Of a stretch of DNA of 64,000 nucleotides, positions 44,387 through 54,020 are shown piece after piece. Position 1 is the stretch's first letter, and the number at the start of each line of letters is the position of its first letter. Origin of the DNA: Pseudomonas sp. BBP2017 (GTDB taxonomy: Bacteria > Pseudomonadota > Gammaproteobacteria > Pseudomonadales > Pseudomonadaceae); NCBI RefSeq assembly GCF_003024385.1, contig NZ_PVZN01000002.1:186001-250000 (forward strand), read 5' to 3'. The position numbers and the translations under genes were made by a program. The notes under the pieces were generated by a model. It did no database searches, was not told the DNA's origin, and saw nothing but the letters and a program-made list of their open reading frames with translations.

Positions 44387-46644
44387 GCTATCGCGTGGCA
44401 GTGCGGGCACTGTGTGAGTTCAGCGCCAAGGTTGGTGACCTGGACTTGCGCTTTACCCCTTCGCCCACCGCTCAGGAGGGCATCAGTGGCCATCAGCGGG
44501 TGGCGGCCCGGCGTGGCCCGGGGTTTGAGGCCGAGATCAGCCTTGAAGGGCAGTTTGGGGTCTTGCAGGTGCGCGGCAGGGCCGATGGCTATGACCCACA
44601 GCTCAATCGCCTGGAGGAGATCAAAACCTACCGCGGCGATCTGGCGCGCCAGCCGGACAATCATCGGCAGTTGCACTGGGCCCAGGCCAAGGTTTACGGC
44701 TGGTTGCTCTGCCAGCAGCGCCAGCTGGCAGAAATCAACCTGGCATTGGTGTACCTGGATGTCGACAGCGATACCCAGACCCTGATCGAACAACATTGCA
44801 GTGCGATAGCGCTCGAGCACTTCTTCAATACCCAGTGCGGGATCTACCTGCGCTGGGCCGAACAGCAAGTGCAACGGGAGGCCCTGCGCGACGCCGGGCT
44901 GCAGGCACTGGCCTTCCCCTATGGGCAGATGCGCCGTGGCCAGCGCGAACTGGCCGAGACCGTGTACAAGGCAGTGAGTACCGGTCGCTGCCTGATGGCG
45001 CAAGCCACCACCGGCATCGGCAAGACCCTTGGCACGCTGTTTCCGCTGCTCAAGGCCATGGTCCCACAGCAGCTGGACAAGATTTTCTTCCTCACCGCCA
45101 AGACACCGGGCCGTGCCCTGGCCCTGGAAGCCCTGCACCAGGTTCACGCCAGTGCGCCAGAGCTTGCCCTGCGCAGCCTGGAGCTGGTGGCCCGCGACAA
45201 GGCCTGTGAGTACCCGGGCACGGCCTGCCATGGTGAAGCCTGTCCCATGGCCAAAGGTTTCTACGACCGCCTGCCGGCTGCTCGTCAGGCCGCCCAGGCG
45301 CTGACCATCCTCGACAAGGCCGCATTGCGCGAGATTGCCCTGGCTCATCAGGTCTGCCCTTATTACCTGGGGCAGGAGATGGCGCGTTGGGTCGATGTGC
45401 TGGTAGCCGACTACAACTACTACTTCGACCAGAGTGCTTTGCTCTATGGCCTTACCCAGGTCAACCAGTGGCGTGTGGCGGTGCTGGTGGATGAGGCACA
45501 CAACCTGGTGGAGCGGGCACGGCAGATGTACAGCGCCAGCCTCGATCAATGGCAGTTGCAAGCCTTGCGCCGCAGCAAACCGGCGGGCATGGGCAGTGCG
45601 CTGGAGCGCCTTAACCGCCAGTGGAATGCCCTGCACAAGGCGCAGGCGGTGCCTTATCAAGTGGTCGAGGCGTTACCGGAGGCGTTCCTCAAGGCGTTGC
45701 AGCAATGTGTCGGCCTGATTCAGGAGCAACTCAACCAGCAACCCACCGGGCTCGATCCGGCGCTGTTGCAGTTCTTCTTCGATGCATTGCAGTTCATTCG
45801 CGTCAGTGAACTGTTCGACGCCCATTTTCTCTTCGATATCAGCAAGCGCGAGGGGCCGGGCAAACGTAGCCTGTCGACCCTGTGCCTGCGCAATGTGGTA
45901 CCGGCGGCACGGATCGGCCCGCGCATGGCAAGCGCCCGTAGCGTCACATTGTTTTCCGCGACCCTGAGCCCGCGGCACTACTACGCCGACTTGCTCGGGA
46001 TGCCGACCGACAGCGCCTGGCTTGATGTGGCTTCACCTTTTGCCGCCGAGCAATTGCGCGTGCAGGTAATCAGTCATGTCTCGACCCGTTATCAGCGGCG
46101 CGCCGCCTCGGTGGCGCCGATCACCGAGCTGATTGCCGCACAGTTTGCCGCCGAGCCTGGCAATTACCTGGCGTTCTTCAGCAGCTTCGAGTACCTGCAA
46201 CAGGTGGCGGCGTTGCTCGCCACAAGCCATCCGCACATTGTTCAGTGGTGCCAGTCGCGGGCTATGGATGAGACACAACGTCAGGCTTTCCTGCAGCGCT
46301 TCGAGGCCCAGGGGCGCGGTGTTGGATTCGCTGTACTCGGCGGTGCCTTTGCCGAGGGTGTCGATCTGCCTGGAACACGCTTGATCGGGGCCTTTGTCGC
46401 CACGTTGGGGCTGCCTCAGGTCAACCCGGTGAACGAGCAGATCAAGCAACGTATGGACCATTTGTTCGGCGCCGGATTCGACTACACCTACCTGTATCCT
46501 GGGGTGCAGAAGGTCATCCAGGCGGCGGGGCGGGTGATTCGCGGTACTGACGACAGGGGCATGGTCATGCTGATCGACGACCGCTTTGCCGAGTCGCGGG
46601 TGCAGGGCATGCTTCCGACCTGGTGGGCATCGCAGCAGAAATAA
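44383..46644 (+). CDS. Helicase with N-terminal nuclease-like domain and DinG/XPD-type Fe-S motor
   Basis: Protein of 753 residues. The first 150 residues look like a RecB/Cas4-type PD-(D/E)XK nuclease: RGRADGYD at about 65-72, EEIKTYRG at about 77-84, and a QxxxY-like HWAQAKVYGWLL. The motor follows: Walker A ATTGIGKT at about 208-215, four cysteines of an Fe-S cluster (CEY, ACHGEAC, VCPYY), DEAH box at about 370 and late motif QAAGRVIRG. It should unwind DNA 5' to 3'. Coupled by ATGA overlap to FAN1, so the two likely act on the same damaged DNA and share SOS control. Confidence 0.9.
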   Translation: MSYRVAVRALCEFSAKVGDLDLRFTPSPTAQEGISGHQRVAARRGPGFEAEISLEGQFGVLQVRGRADGYDPQLNRLEEIKTYRGDLARQPDNHRQLHWAQAKVYGWLLCQQRQLAEINLALVYLDVDSDTQTLIEQHCSAIALEHFFNTQCGIYLRWAEQQVQREALRDAGLQALAFPYGQMRRGQRELAETVYKAVSTGRCLMAQATTGIGKTLGTLFPLLKAMVPQQLDKIFFLTAKTPGRALALEALHQVHASAPELALRSLELVARDKACEYPGTACHGEACPMAKGFYDRLPAARQAAQALTILDKAALREIALAHQVCPYYLGQEMARWVDVLVADYNYYFDQSALLYGLTQVNQWRVAVLVDEAHNLVERARQMYSASLDQWQLQALRRSKPAGMGSALERLNRQWNALHKAQAVPYQVVEALPEAFLKALQQCVGLIQEQLNQQPTGLDPALLQFFFDALQFIRVSELFDAHFLFDISKREGPGKRSLSTLCLRNVVPAARIGPRMASARSVTLFSATLSPRHYYADLLGMPTDSAWLDVASPFAAEQLRVQVISHVSTRYQRRAASVAPITELIAAQFAAEPGNYLAFFSSFEYLQQVAALLATSHPHIVQWCQSRAMDETQRQAFLQRFEAQGRGVGFAVLGGAFAEGVDLPGTRLIGAFVATLGLPQVNPVNEQIKQRMDHLFGAGFDYTYLYPGVQKVIQAAGRVIRGTDDRGMVMLIDDRFAESRVQGMLPTWWASQQK

Positions 46645-46739
46645 TCACGGCGCCGGGGAGCATTGGCATCGCGTGCTTGTCAAAGTGCCAGTAAACTGCG
46701 TGTTTTCATTACCCTGAACATCCTTTCTTGAGGTTTTGC

Positions 46740-48377
46740 ATGAAGCTCAGTCCTTTGGCGGGCAAACCGGCTCCAGCCTCCGTGCTGGTGGATATCCCGC
46801 GCCTGTTGACCGCCTACTATACCGGCCAGCCCGATGCCAGCATTGCCAGCCAACGCGTCGCGTTCGGCACTTCCGGGCACCGGGGCAGCTCGGTGGACCT
46901 GAGCTTCAACGAAAATCATGTCTTGGCCATCAGCCAGGCGATCTGCCTGTACCGCCAGGCCAAGGGCATCAATGGTCCGCTGTTCATTGGCGCTGATACC
47001 CATGCGCTATCGACACCTGCTGCAGCCAGTGCCTTGCAGGTCCTGGCGGCCAATGGCGTTGAAGTCATGCTGTCCAAGGATGACGAGTACACGCCGACGC
47101 CGGCGGTGTCCCACGCCATCATCTGCTACAACCGTGGCCGCAGCAGTGGCCTGGCCGATGGCATCGTCATTACGCCTTCGCACAACCCGCCGCAAAGCGG
47201 TGGCTTCAAGTACAACCCGCCCAATGGCGGGCCGGCCGACAGCGATGTGACCAAGTGGATTGAAGCCAAAGCCAACGAGCTGCTGGCTGATGGTCTCAAA
47301 GGCATCAAGTGCATGGATCATGAGCAGGCCCTGCAAGCCAGTACTACTCACCGCCATGACTACGTGGCCAGCTATGTCGCCGACCTGGAAAACGTCATTG
47401 ATTTCGACGTCATCCGCAGCGCCAAGCTGCGTCTGGGCGTTGATCCACTGGGCGGGGCGGGCGTGCGTTACTGGTCGGCGATTGCCGAGCATTACAAGCT
47501 GAATCTGGAAGTGGTCAACACCGAGGTCGACCCGACGTTCCGTTTCATGTCGGTAGACTGGGATGGTCAAATCCGTATGGACCCGTCCTCACCCTATGCC
47601 ATGCAGGGCCTGATCGGCCTGCGTGAGCGTTTCGACGTGGCCTTTGCTTGCGACCCGGACCATGACCGCCATGGCATCGTTACCAAGAGCGGCCTGCTGG
47701 CACCGAACAATTACCTGGCCGTGGCCATCGACTACCTGTTCCAGCACCGTCCGCTGTGGCGTCAGGATGCTGCAGTCGGCAAGACCGTGGTCAGCAGTGG
47801 CCTGATCGACCGCGTCACTGCACGCCTGGGCCGCCGCTTGTATGAAGTGCCGGTAGGGTTCAAGTTCTTCGCCGATGGTCTGTTCGATGGCAGCCTGGGT
47901 TTTGGCGGTGAGGAAAGCGCCGGTGCTTCGTTCCTGCGCAAGGATGGCAGCGTCTGGACCACTGACAAGGATGGCCTGATCCCGGCGCTGCTGGCCGCAG
48001 AGATCACCGCCCGTACCGGTCGTGATCCAAGTCAGGCATATGCCGAACTGACCGCTGAGCTGGGCGAACCCTTTGCCACGCGGGTCGAGGCCAAGGCCAA
48101 TGCGCAGCAGAAGGCGCTGCTGAGCAAGTTGGCCCCAGAGCAGGTCAAATCGACCGAGCTTGCCGGTGAGCCGATCGAGCAGATCCTCAGCCATGCCCCG
48201 GGTAACAACCAGGCCATTGGCGGCCTGAAGGTGATGACTGCCAACGGCTGGTTCGCCGCACGGCCGTCGGGTACCGAGGACATTTACAAGATCTACGCGG
48301 AAAGCTTCGTTGATGAAGCGCATCTGCAACGCCTGGTGGCTGAGGCCCAGGCGCTGGTGGATGCTGCTATCGCCTGA
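46740..48377 (+). CDS. pgm: Phosphoglucomutase (alpha-D-glucose phosphate-specific)
   Basis: Protein of 545 residues, the usual length of the E. coli Pgm type. Motifs: [10 protein letters not shown] near the N-terminus, the phosphoserine loop [20 protein letters not shown] with the active Ser at about 146, the metal loop DPDHDRHG and the phosphate-binding [14 protein letters not shown]. It interconverts glucose 1-phosphate and glucose 6-phosphate, feeding glycogen, trehalose and surface sugar synthesis. ATG 46740 with TGAGG upstream. A long REP hairpin follows the stop. Confidence 0.94.
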   Translation: MKLSPLAGKPAPASVLVDIPRLLTAYYTGQPDASIASQRVAFGTSGHRGSSVDLSFNENHVLAISQAICLYRQAKGINGPLFIGADTHALSTPAAASALQVLAANGVEVMLSKDDEYTPTPAVSHAIICYNRGRSSGLADGIVITPSHNPPQSGGFKYNPPNGGPADSDVTKWIEAKANELLADGLKGIKCMDHEQALQASTTHRHDYVASYVADLENVIDFDVIRSAKLRLGVDPLGGAGVRYWSAIAEHYKLNLEVVNTEVDPTFRFMSVDWDGQIRMDPSSPYAMQGLIGLRERFDVAFACDPDHDRHGIVTKSGLLAPNNYLAVAIDYLFQHRPLWRQDAAVGKTVVSSGLIDRVTARLGRRLYEVPVGFKFFADGLFDGSLGFGGEESAGASFLRKDGSVWTTDKDGLIPALLAAEITARTGRDPSQAYAELTAELGEPFATRVEAKANAQQKALLSKLAPEQVKSTELAGEPIEQILSHAPGNNQAIGGLKVMTANGWFAARPSGTEDIYKIYAESFVDEAHLQRLVAEAQALVDAAIA

Positions 48378-48390
48378 TGGCGTGAAATGC

Positions 48391-48456
48391 ATCGCGGGGC
48401 AAGCCCGCACCCACAGGGTGTTGAGTCACCCTGTGGGTGCGGGCTTGCCCCGCGAT
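48391..48456. repeat. Perfect REP hairpin between pgm and pirin genes
   Basis: Two perfect 30-base arms (each beginning or ending with ATCGCGGGGCAAGCCCGC or its complement) around a 6-base loop, TTGAGT. It lies between convergent genes and probably ends both transcripts. Confidence 0.92.
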
Positions 48457-48467
48457 CAGACTTAAAG

Positions 48468-49166
48468 CTATGCCACATCCACAAGGACGATCTCACTGTC
48501 CTGCAACGCGGTCACCCTGAGTACCTGCTCATCCTCAATGGCAACACCATCGCGCGCTTCGGCCCGTACACCGTTGACCTCGATCAGCCCTTTGGCCGGC
48601 ACCAGATAGCCGCGCCGTCCGGCTTCAAAGCGATACTCAGCGCTTTCTCCAGCCTGCAGGGTGGCTGCCACCAGACGCGCATCGGCGCGAATGCGCAAGC
48701 TGTCTTCGTCCCCTTCACGGCCGCTGGCCAGGGTCACGAAACCCTCGCCGCGCTCGCCTTTCGGGAAGGGCCGAGTGCCCCACGAAGGCGCCTGTCCGAC
48801 GTGCTCCGGCACGATCCAGATCTGGAAGATCCGCGTATCGACTTTTTCCAGGTTGTACTCACTGTGGGTGATGCCGGTACCGGCACTCATCACCTGCACA
48901 TCACCGGCTTCGGTACGGCCCTTGTTGCCCAGGTTGTCCTGGTGGCTGATGGCGCCTTCACGCACATAAGTGATGATTTCCATGTCGCGGTGCGGATGCG
49001 GTGGGAAACCGCTGCCTGCCGCAATCAGGTCGTCGTTCCAGACCCGCAGGTTGCCCCAGTGCATCCGTTGCGGGTCATAGTATTCGGCAAAGGAAAAATG
49101 ATGGTGGGCGTCGAGCCAGCCATGGTTGGCATGGCCAAGGCTCTTGAACGGGCGCAGTTGCAGCAT
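48468..49166 (-). CDS. Pirin family protein (bicupin)
   Basis: Protein of 232 residues. The N-terminal cupin carries the pirin metal ligands (FPPHPHRDMEIITYV and THSEYN). Start ATG 49166 with AGGAG upstream; the frame is open to 49319 but that part is not pirin-like. Some pirins act as quercetin 2,3-dioxygenases, others bind regulators; the role here is open. It stands alone, convergent with pgm. Confidence 0.9.
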   Translation of the reverse strand: MLQLRPFKSLGHANHGWLDAHHHFSFAEYYDPQRMHWGNLRVWNDDLIAAGSGFPPHPHRDMEIITYVREGAISHQDNLGNKGRTEAGDVQVMSAGTGITHSEYNLEKVDTRIFQIWIVPEHVGQAPSWGTRPFPKGERGEGFVTLASGREGDEDSLRIRADARLVAATLQAGESAEYRFEAGRRGYLVPAKGLIEVNGVRAEARDGVAIEDEQVLRVTALQDSEIVLVDVA

Positions 49167-49387
49167 GATGGGCTCTCCTGGTGAGTCGTTTGATGGAGTG
49201 ATCATCGCTGAATCTATGATCGAAAATAAGCGTAAATTTCGGCTGATTCCCATCGATTTTATGGATGTATACAGCTGCGGTGCTTTATACGCTTCATCGT
49301 CTAATTCACTGATCTGCAAGCATTCAGCTGGTGATTTATGTCCGATGGAGCGAACATGAGCGCAGGTTTTTTCTTGTTGGAGTCAGT

Positions 49388-51853
49388 GTGTCTGAAGAGC
49401 GTCCCAAGCTATCCCTGGAGTTGACTCCACCTGCGCAACTGCCCTGGATCCGGCGCCTGGCGGCGCGCCTGCTGGGTCGAGGCTTGAGCCGTTTGCAGGC
49501 CCAGCACCGCGATTCCTGGTTCCAGGGCCATGCCACTGGCCAGCGCACCGGGCACGCCGACGGTTTACGCAAAGGCTACGAAGAAGGGCGGGTAGACGGC
49601 TATGAAGCCGGGCGCCAGGTGCTGGTGATCCGTGATACGCGTCCTGACGGCCATGGTGTGCCGGGGCAGGATGACCACCTGTTCGACGACTGGCGCTTGC
49701 CATTGACGGCCGAGTTGAAGAAGCGTTTCAAAGCTGACGTCGCCCAGCGTTTGCCAGCCTATGCTCAGCCAAGCACGGCGCAGTGGAAGATGATCTTCAG
49801 CGACACGCCTTCCACTTGCGTGATCGCCGGTGCCGGGGCTGGCAAGTCGACTTCGCTGGTACTGCGCATTCTGTTGTTGCGTCATTACCTGGGCTACGAG
49901 CTGGACGCCATGACCGTGGTGACCTTCACCCGTGAGTCGCGCAAGGATTTCATTGCCCGCCTGGTGCAGGTTTTCGGCCTCTGGCAGCTCGACCTCAGTC
50001 CCGCCCAGGCCCGCGAACTGGTGCGTACCTTTCACTCGCGCATCCTGCCGCTGGTGCGTAGCCTGCCGGGCTTCAGCCAGGTGCGGGCGTTCGAGACCCT
50101 GGGCAGCGAGATGCCGGGGGGCAGCGAAGCCAATGCCGAGAGCAATCCGTTCGACCTGCGCATCAACGACGCCCAGCGTCAGCAACTCAACCTGTGCTAC
50201 CGCGACCTGCTCAACAGCAGCCTGCGGTTTGCCGAGCTGATTGCCGGGCTGCGTCGCGAAGCCCTGCAGCTCAAGGCCCTGGACCGCGATCACCCGGATG
50301 TGCAAAAGCGTGTGGCAGTCACCCAGCTTTCCGCCAGCCGTGACGAAGAGCTCTGTGACACTCTCGAAGATCTCTGGTTTGCCGCCGGCGCCTGGCCGAT
50401 CAAGGGCATCGAACCGAGCCGCGAGACGGTCGAGATCAACGGCAGTCGCTTTCACTTCCATGGCCATATCGCCGAGCTGGATGCCTGGGTGGTGTTGGGC
50501 TTCGATCCGGGTGAAAACCAGCAGTACAAGCGTCCAGGGGCCAAGCTTCCGGTCTGGGCGGAGTGGGTGATAAAGCGCACTCTGTTTCAAGCTTTCTGCG
50601 ATAAGCCAGTGATTTGGTTAGAAAATTATGCCGCGGCCAAGCGTCTGACATCCTCCCTGGCGGGTGATGCTGTGGCCGGGCCGGGCTTTGATTACAAGGT
50701 CAAGGGTGAGCTGTCAGCGGTGCCGCTGCTCGATGCCTTCGTCGCTGCTGCAGGCTTTATCGAGAACCTCGGGCTCGAGGTAAACCAGGCGGTGGGCGCC
50801 ATGAGCTTTCCCGCAGGCGACAGCGATGCGCAGTTCTTCGAAGCCCTGAGCCTGTACTGGAGGGCGCTTGAGGCGCACCTGCTCGCTCAGTCGCCACCGA
50901 TCATGAGCTACAACCGCATGTTTGCCCTGTTCGGCGAGAACAACCCGGAGAACCTGCGTTTGCTGCCTGACCCTCTGTTGCGGCCACTGGCACACCTGAT
51001 GATTGATGAGTTCCAGGACGTCTCGCCGCAGATCGTCTCCTGGCTGCGGGCCTGCCTGCGCGAGATCCGCAGGCGCGGCCCAAGCCTCAACGTCGGGCGG
51101 GTAGCCCAGCATTCCTCGCTGCTGTGCGTGGGGGATGACTGGCAGTCGATCTACGGCTGGCGTGGCAGCTCGCCGAAATTTTTCATGGAGTTCAGCAAGG
51201 AGTTCGTGTCCCCAAGCAACACCCGGGTGATGCTCGCTGACAACTACCGCAGCCATCAGCACATCATCGATGCGGCCGAGCATATCGTGAAGTCGGCACC
51301 GGCGATCACTGGCAAGAAGGCCAGAGCCTGCGGACCGGCGGCAGAGGATCCGCTACCGATCAAAGTGCTTGAGCGTGACGAAGCGGCACTGGCGCAGACG
51401 TTGATGGAACATTACCGACGTGGCGAATCAGTGATGATTTTGTTTCGAAAAGGTAGCGATAAGTTACTGATATCAGAGCATATTAAACCTTTGGTTAGTC
51501 ACGAGGCCGGGCTGCCGGCGAGTCAGCGCCGATTCCGCCAGCTGACCTACCACAGCGCCAAAGGGCTGCAGGCAGATGCTGTGTTCATGCTTGGTGATTG
51601 CCAGCACCTGAGCAGTTCACCGTACAAGAACCAGGTGTACCGTCAGGCGGGGTTGGGGCGTGCGGGGGATCCACTGGCGTTCGATAACGCGCAGAAGGAT
51701 GAAGTACTGCGCTTGGCTTATGTGGCCATTACCCGTGCGGCAAAGCATTGCTATTGGTATGTGGAGAAGCCCACGGGCGAGGCGGCCAACCTGCCTCGGG
51801 CATCGAGCCAGGTGGATGGGCGCAAGGTGTTTTTTGAAGATGGTCGGGAGTGA
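49388..51853 (+). CDS. UvrD/Rep-type superfamily 1 DNA helicase
   Basis: Protein of 821 residues from GTG 49388 (GGAG five bases upstream; the frame is open to 49331). The N-terminal 110 residues are a family extension rich in Arg, Gly and Glu (RKGYEEGRVDGYEAG). Helicase motifs: Walker A GAGAGKSTS at about 149, motif Ia VTFTRESRKDF, Walker B IDEFQDVSPQ at about 539, motif III GDDWQSIYGWRGSSP, motif V YHSAKGLQADAVF and motif VI VAITRAAKH. A 3' to 5' helicase in repair or replication restart. Promoter region upstream holds only half of a LexA-type site. Confidence 0.88.
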   Translation: MSEERPKLSLELTPPAQLPWIRRLAARLLGRGLSRLQAQHRDSWFQGHATGQRTGHADGLRKGYEEGRVDGYEAGRQVLVIRDTRPDGHGVPGQDDHLFDDWRLPLTAELKKRFKADVAQRLPAYAQPSTAQWKMIFSDTPSTCVIAGAGAGKSTSLVLRILLLRHYLGYELDAMTVVTFTRESRKDFIARLVQVFGLWQLDLSPAQARELVRTFHSRILPLVRSLPGFSQVRAFETLGSEMPGGSEANAESNPFDLRINDAQRQQLNLCYRDLLNSSLRFAELIAGLRREALQLKALDRDHPDVQKRVAVTQLSASRDEELCDTLEDLWFAAGAWPIKGIEPSRETVEINGSRFHFHGHIAELDAWVVLGFDPGENQQYKRPGAKLPVWAEWVIKRTLFQAFCDKPVIWLENYAAAKRLTSSLAGDAVAGPGFDYKVKGELSAVPLLDAFVAAAGFIENLGLEVNQAVGAMSFPAGDSDAQFFEALSLYWRALEAHLLAQSPPIMSYNRMFALFGENNPENLRLLPDPLLRPLAHLMIDEFQDVSPQIVSWLRACLREIRRRGPSLNVGRVAQHSSLLCVGDDWQSIYGWRGSSPKFFMEFSKEFVSPSNTRVMLADNYRSHQHIIDAAEHIVKSAPAITGKKARACGPAAEDPLPIKVLERDEAALAQTLMEHYRRGESVMILFRKGSDKLLISEHIKPLVSHEAGLPASQRRFRQLTYHSAKGLQADAVFMLGDCQHLSSSPYKNQVYRQAGLGRAGDPLAFDNAQKDEVLRLAYVAITRAAKHCYWYVEKPTGEAANLPRASSQVDGRKVFFEDGRE

Positions 51854-51855
51854 AA

Positions 51856-51920
51856 ATCGCGGGGCAAGCCCGCTCCTACAGGGAATTTAACTCCTCCTGT
51901 GGGCGGGCTTGCCCCGCGAT
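51856..51920. repeat. REP hairpin between the UvrD-type and CcoN-associated genes
   Basis: ATCGCGGGGCAAGCCCGC faces GCGGGCTTGCCCCGCGAT around about 30 bases with a further imperfect stem. It touches the stop codon of the small gene on the minus strand, so it probably serves as a terminator for both convergent genes. Confidence 0.88.
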
Positions 51921-52132
51921 CAGGCTTTCAGCGCCGCATCCGGCTTAACCGCCGGCACCGGTTTGCCGATTGCCTCCTCGACTCGCTGCGCCGCTGCCGG
52001 GTCATCGGCAAACGGCATCAGGCTGACCCGGTCGTCCACCTCGCGGCTGTGGCCGCGCAGGCAGGCGCTGGTGACCAGGTAGAAGAACGCTACGCCAGTC
52101 AGGCAATACAGCGCATACAGCCACTGATCCAT
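51920..52132 (-). CDS. Small membrane protein encoded with the orphan CcoN
   Basis: Protein of 70 residues from ATG 52132. One transmembrane helix at about 6-24 (YALYCLTGVAFFYLVTSACL) and a charged cytoplasmic tail. It lies ten bases after the ccoN-type stop, and P. aeruginosa has a similar small gene beside its orphan ccoN4 (PA4133). It may take the place of CcoQ in stabilising the oxidase or help assemble the hybrid enzyme. The stop codon overlaps the REP. Confidence 0.72.
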   Translation of the reverse strand: MDQWLYALYCLTGVAFFYLVTSACLRGHSREVDDRVSLMPFADDPAAAQRVEEAIGKPVPAVKPDAALKA

Positions 52133-52142
52133 GGTTGTGTCC

Positions 52143-53570
52143 TCAGGCCATCTGCGCGTTGGACAACGCCAGCTTTTCATCTGCCACGCGTACCGTGCGC
52201 CAGGTGTTGTAAGCCATCAGCAGCATGCCAGTGAGAAACAGTACTCCACCGATGAAGCGCACCAGGAAGCCCGGATGGCTGGCCACCAGCGCTTCGACAA
52301 AGGAATAGGTGAGGGTGCCGTCTTCGTTGGTGGCGCGCCACATCAGGCCCTGGGCGATGCCATTGACCCACATCGAGGCGATGTACAGCACGGTGCCGAT
52401 GGTGGCCAGCCAGAAGTGCGCGTTGATCAGGCCGATGCTGTGCATCTGTTCGCGGCCGAAGACCCTCGGGATCATGTGATAGAGCGATCCGAAAGTGATC
52501 ATCGCCACCCATCCCAAGGCGCCGGCATGTACGTGGCCGATGGTCCAGTCGGTATAGTGCGACAAGGCGTTGACGGTCTTGATCGCCATCATCGGCCCTT
52601 CGAAGGTCGACATGCCGTAGAACGCCAGCGACAGCACCAGAAAGCGCAGGATCGGGTCGCTGCGCAGCTTATGCCAGGCACCCGAGAGAGTCATCATGCC
52701 GTTGATCATGCCGCCCCAGCTTGGCGCCAGGAGGATCAGCGACATGGCCATGCCCAGCGATTGCGCCCAGTCGGGCAGGGCGGTGTAGTGCAGGTGGTGG
52801 GGGCCTGCCCAGATGTACAGGGTAATCAGCGCCCAGAAGTGCACGATCGACAGGCGGTAGGAGTACACCGGCCGGCCAACCTGCTTGGGCACGAAGTAAT
52901 ACATCATGCCGAGAAAGCCTGTGGTCAGGAAAAAGCCCACGGCGTTATGGCCGTACCACCACTGGACCATCGCGTCGGTTGCACCGGAGTAGACCGGGTA
53001 GGACTTGAACCAGCTGACCGGAATCGACAGGTGGTTGACCACGTGCAGCATGGCGATCACCACGATGAAGGCGCCGAAGAACCAGTTGCCGACATAGATG
53101 TGCCTGGCTTTGCGGCGCATCAGAGTGGCGAAGAACACGATGCCATAAGCGACCCAGACGATTGCCATCCACACCGCACCGGTGAACTCGATCTCGGCGT
53201 ATTCCTTGGTGGTGGTCAGGCCCAGGGGCAGGCTGATCAGCATGATGAGGATGGTCGCCTGCCAACCCCAGAAGGTGAAGGCTGCCAGTTTGTCGCTGTA
53301 CAGGCGCACCTGACAGGTGCGTTGGACCGCGTAGTAACTGGCGGCAAACTGCGCGCTGCCGGCAAAGCCGAAAATCACCAGGCTGGTATGCACGGGGCGC
53401 AAGCGACCGAAGCTGGTCCAGGGCAGTTCAAGATTGAGTTCCGGCCAGACCAGCTGCGAGGCGATCCAGACGCCCATCGCCATGCCGACGATGCCCCAGA
53501 ACACCGTCATGATGACGAATTGCCGGACCACCTTGTAGTTATAGGCCAGGGCCTGTTGATGTGTGCTCAT
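52143..53570 (-). CDS. Orphan cbb3 cytochrome oxidase catalytic subunit (CcoN4-like)
   Basis: Protein of 475 residues with 12 helices. Heme and copper ligands are present in the usual order: [31 protein letters not shown] and [11 protein letters not shown]. Start ATG 53570. No ccoO or ccoP is nearby, so it must replace the standard CcoN in complexes built elsewhere. In P. aeruginosa, orphan CcoN subunits form hybrid cbb3 oxidases and CcoN4 aids growth with cyanide or phenazines. I saw no Anr (FNR-like) box upstream. Confidence 0.9.
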   Translation of the reverse strand: MSTHQQALAYNYKVVRQFVIMTVFWGIVGMAMGVWIASQLVWPELNLELPWTSFGRLRPVHTSLVIFGFAGSAQFAASYYAVQRTCQVRLYSDKLAAFTFWGWQATILIMLISLPLGLTTTKEYAEIEFTGAVWMAIVWVAYGIVFFATLMRRKARHIYVGNWFFGAFIVVIAMLHVVNHLSIPVSWFKSYPVYSGATDAMVQWWYGHNAVGFFLTTGFLGMMYYFVPKQVGRPVYSYRLSIVHFWALITLYIWAGPHHLHYTALPDWAQSLGMAMSLILLAPSWGGMINGMMTLSGAWHKLRSDPILRFLVLSLAFYGMSTFEGPMMAIKTVNALSHYTDWTIGHVHAGALGWVAMITFGSLYHMIPRVFGREQMHSIGLINAHFWLATIGTVLYIASMWVNGIAQGLMWRATNEDGTLTYSFVEALVASHPGFLVRFIGGVLFLTGMLLMAYNTWRTVRVADEKLALSNAQMA

Positions 53571-54020
53571 GGCTAGTTTCCACAATTCCTTTAAGGCTCG
53601 TCCTACCAAAAGGGGCAGGACACCGGCGCAGACTGTAGGAACCTGCCGATATTCAAAACAGACTCAGAAACTGGGCATAACACCGGATCAGATAGAAGCC
53701 CAGTATTTGCTGGGGGTAATTCCATCTGATATGGACCAGGTGCGACGATTTATCTCTGTTCTGTCCGAAAATTCCTAAAACGCCGTGGCTTTCTGCCACA
53801 TCTCTGTGCCAGTGGAATTACCTTGACATCACCTTCAGGGCGCCCGCAAAATTTCTATAAACTTTGCGCGCAAAGTTTTACGCTTGACCCGCAAGATCGT
53901 GTCAGTGATGCGCAATGAATAATGAAGCCAATCCGCCATCGAGCGTGTGCGACGGTGCTTACACGCCGAGACAAGCACTGCCGCCAGAGCGGGACACTAT
54001 AAGAACGATGGGAGCAACAG
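53571..54020. promoter_or_regulatory. Divergent promoter region of ccoN-like and carrier-decarboxylase genes
   Basis: No gene is seen in 450 bases. The right side has a promoter for the decarboxylase operon: -35 TTGACA (53823-53828, perfect) and -10-like CAAAAT (53847-53852), 18 bases apart. The palindrome listed next sits where transcription should start. The leader to the ATG at 54021 is about 150 bases. Confidence 0.55.
53859..53878. promoter_or_regulatory. Perfect 20-bp palindrome at the promoter of the decarboxylase-ACP operon
   Basis: AAACTTTGCGCGCAAAGTTT, each half the exact complement of the other. It begins seven bases after the predicted -10, i.e. at the transcription start, a typical repressor position. 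The MarR-type regulator at the end of the cluster is a possible partner. Confidence 0.7.

Noticed and set aside
44254..45660. 468-codon open frame opposite the helicase gene
   Set aside because: Antisense shadow of the nuclease-helicase gene.
49260..49290. LexA-like site upstream of the UvrD-type helicase
   Set aside because: ATGTATACAG matches only the right half; the left CTG is missing, so the CTG-N10-CAG rule fails.
52131..53576. 481-codon open frame opposite the ccoN-like gene
   Set aside because: Antisense shadow; the CcoN reading has all heme ligands, the other is His/Gln-rich without motifs.
53571..53820. Anr/FNR box for the orphan ccoN
   Set aside because: No TTGAT-N4-ATCAA match was found on either strand in this interval.
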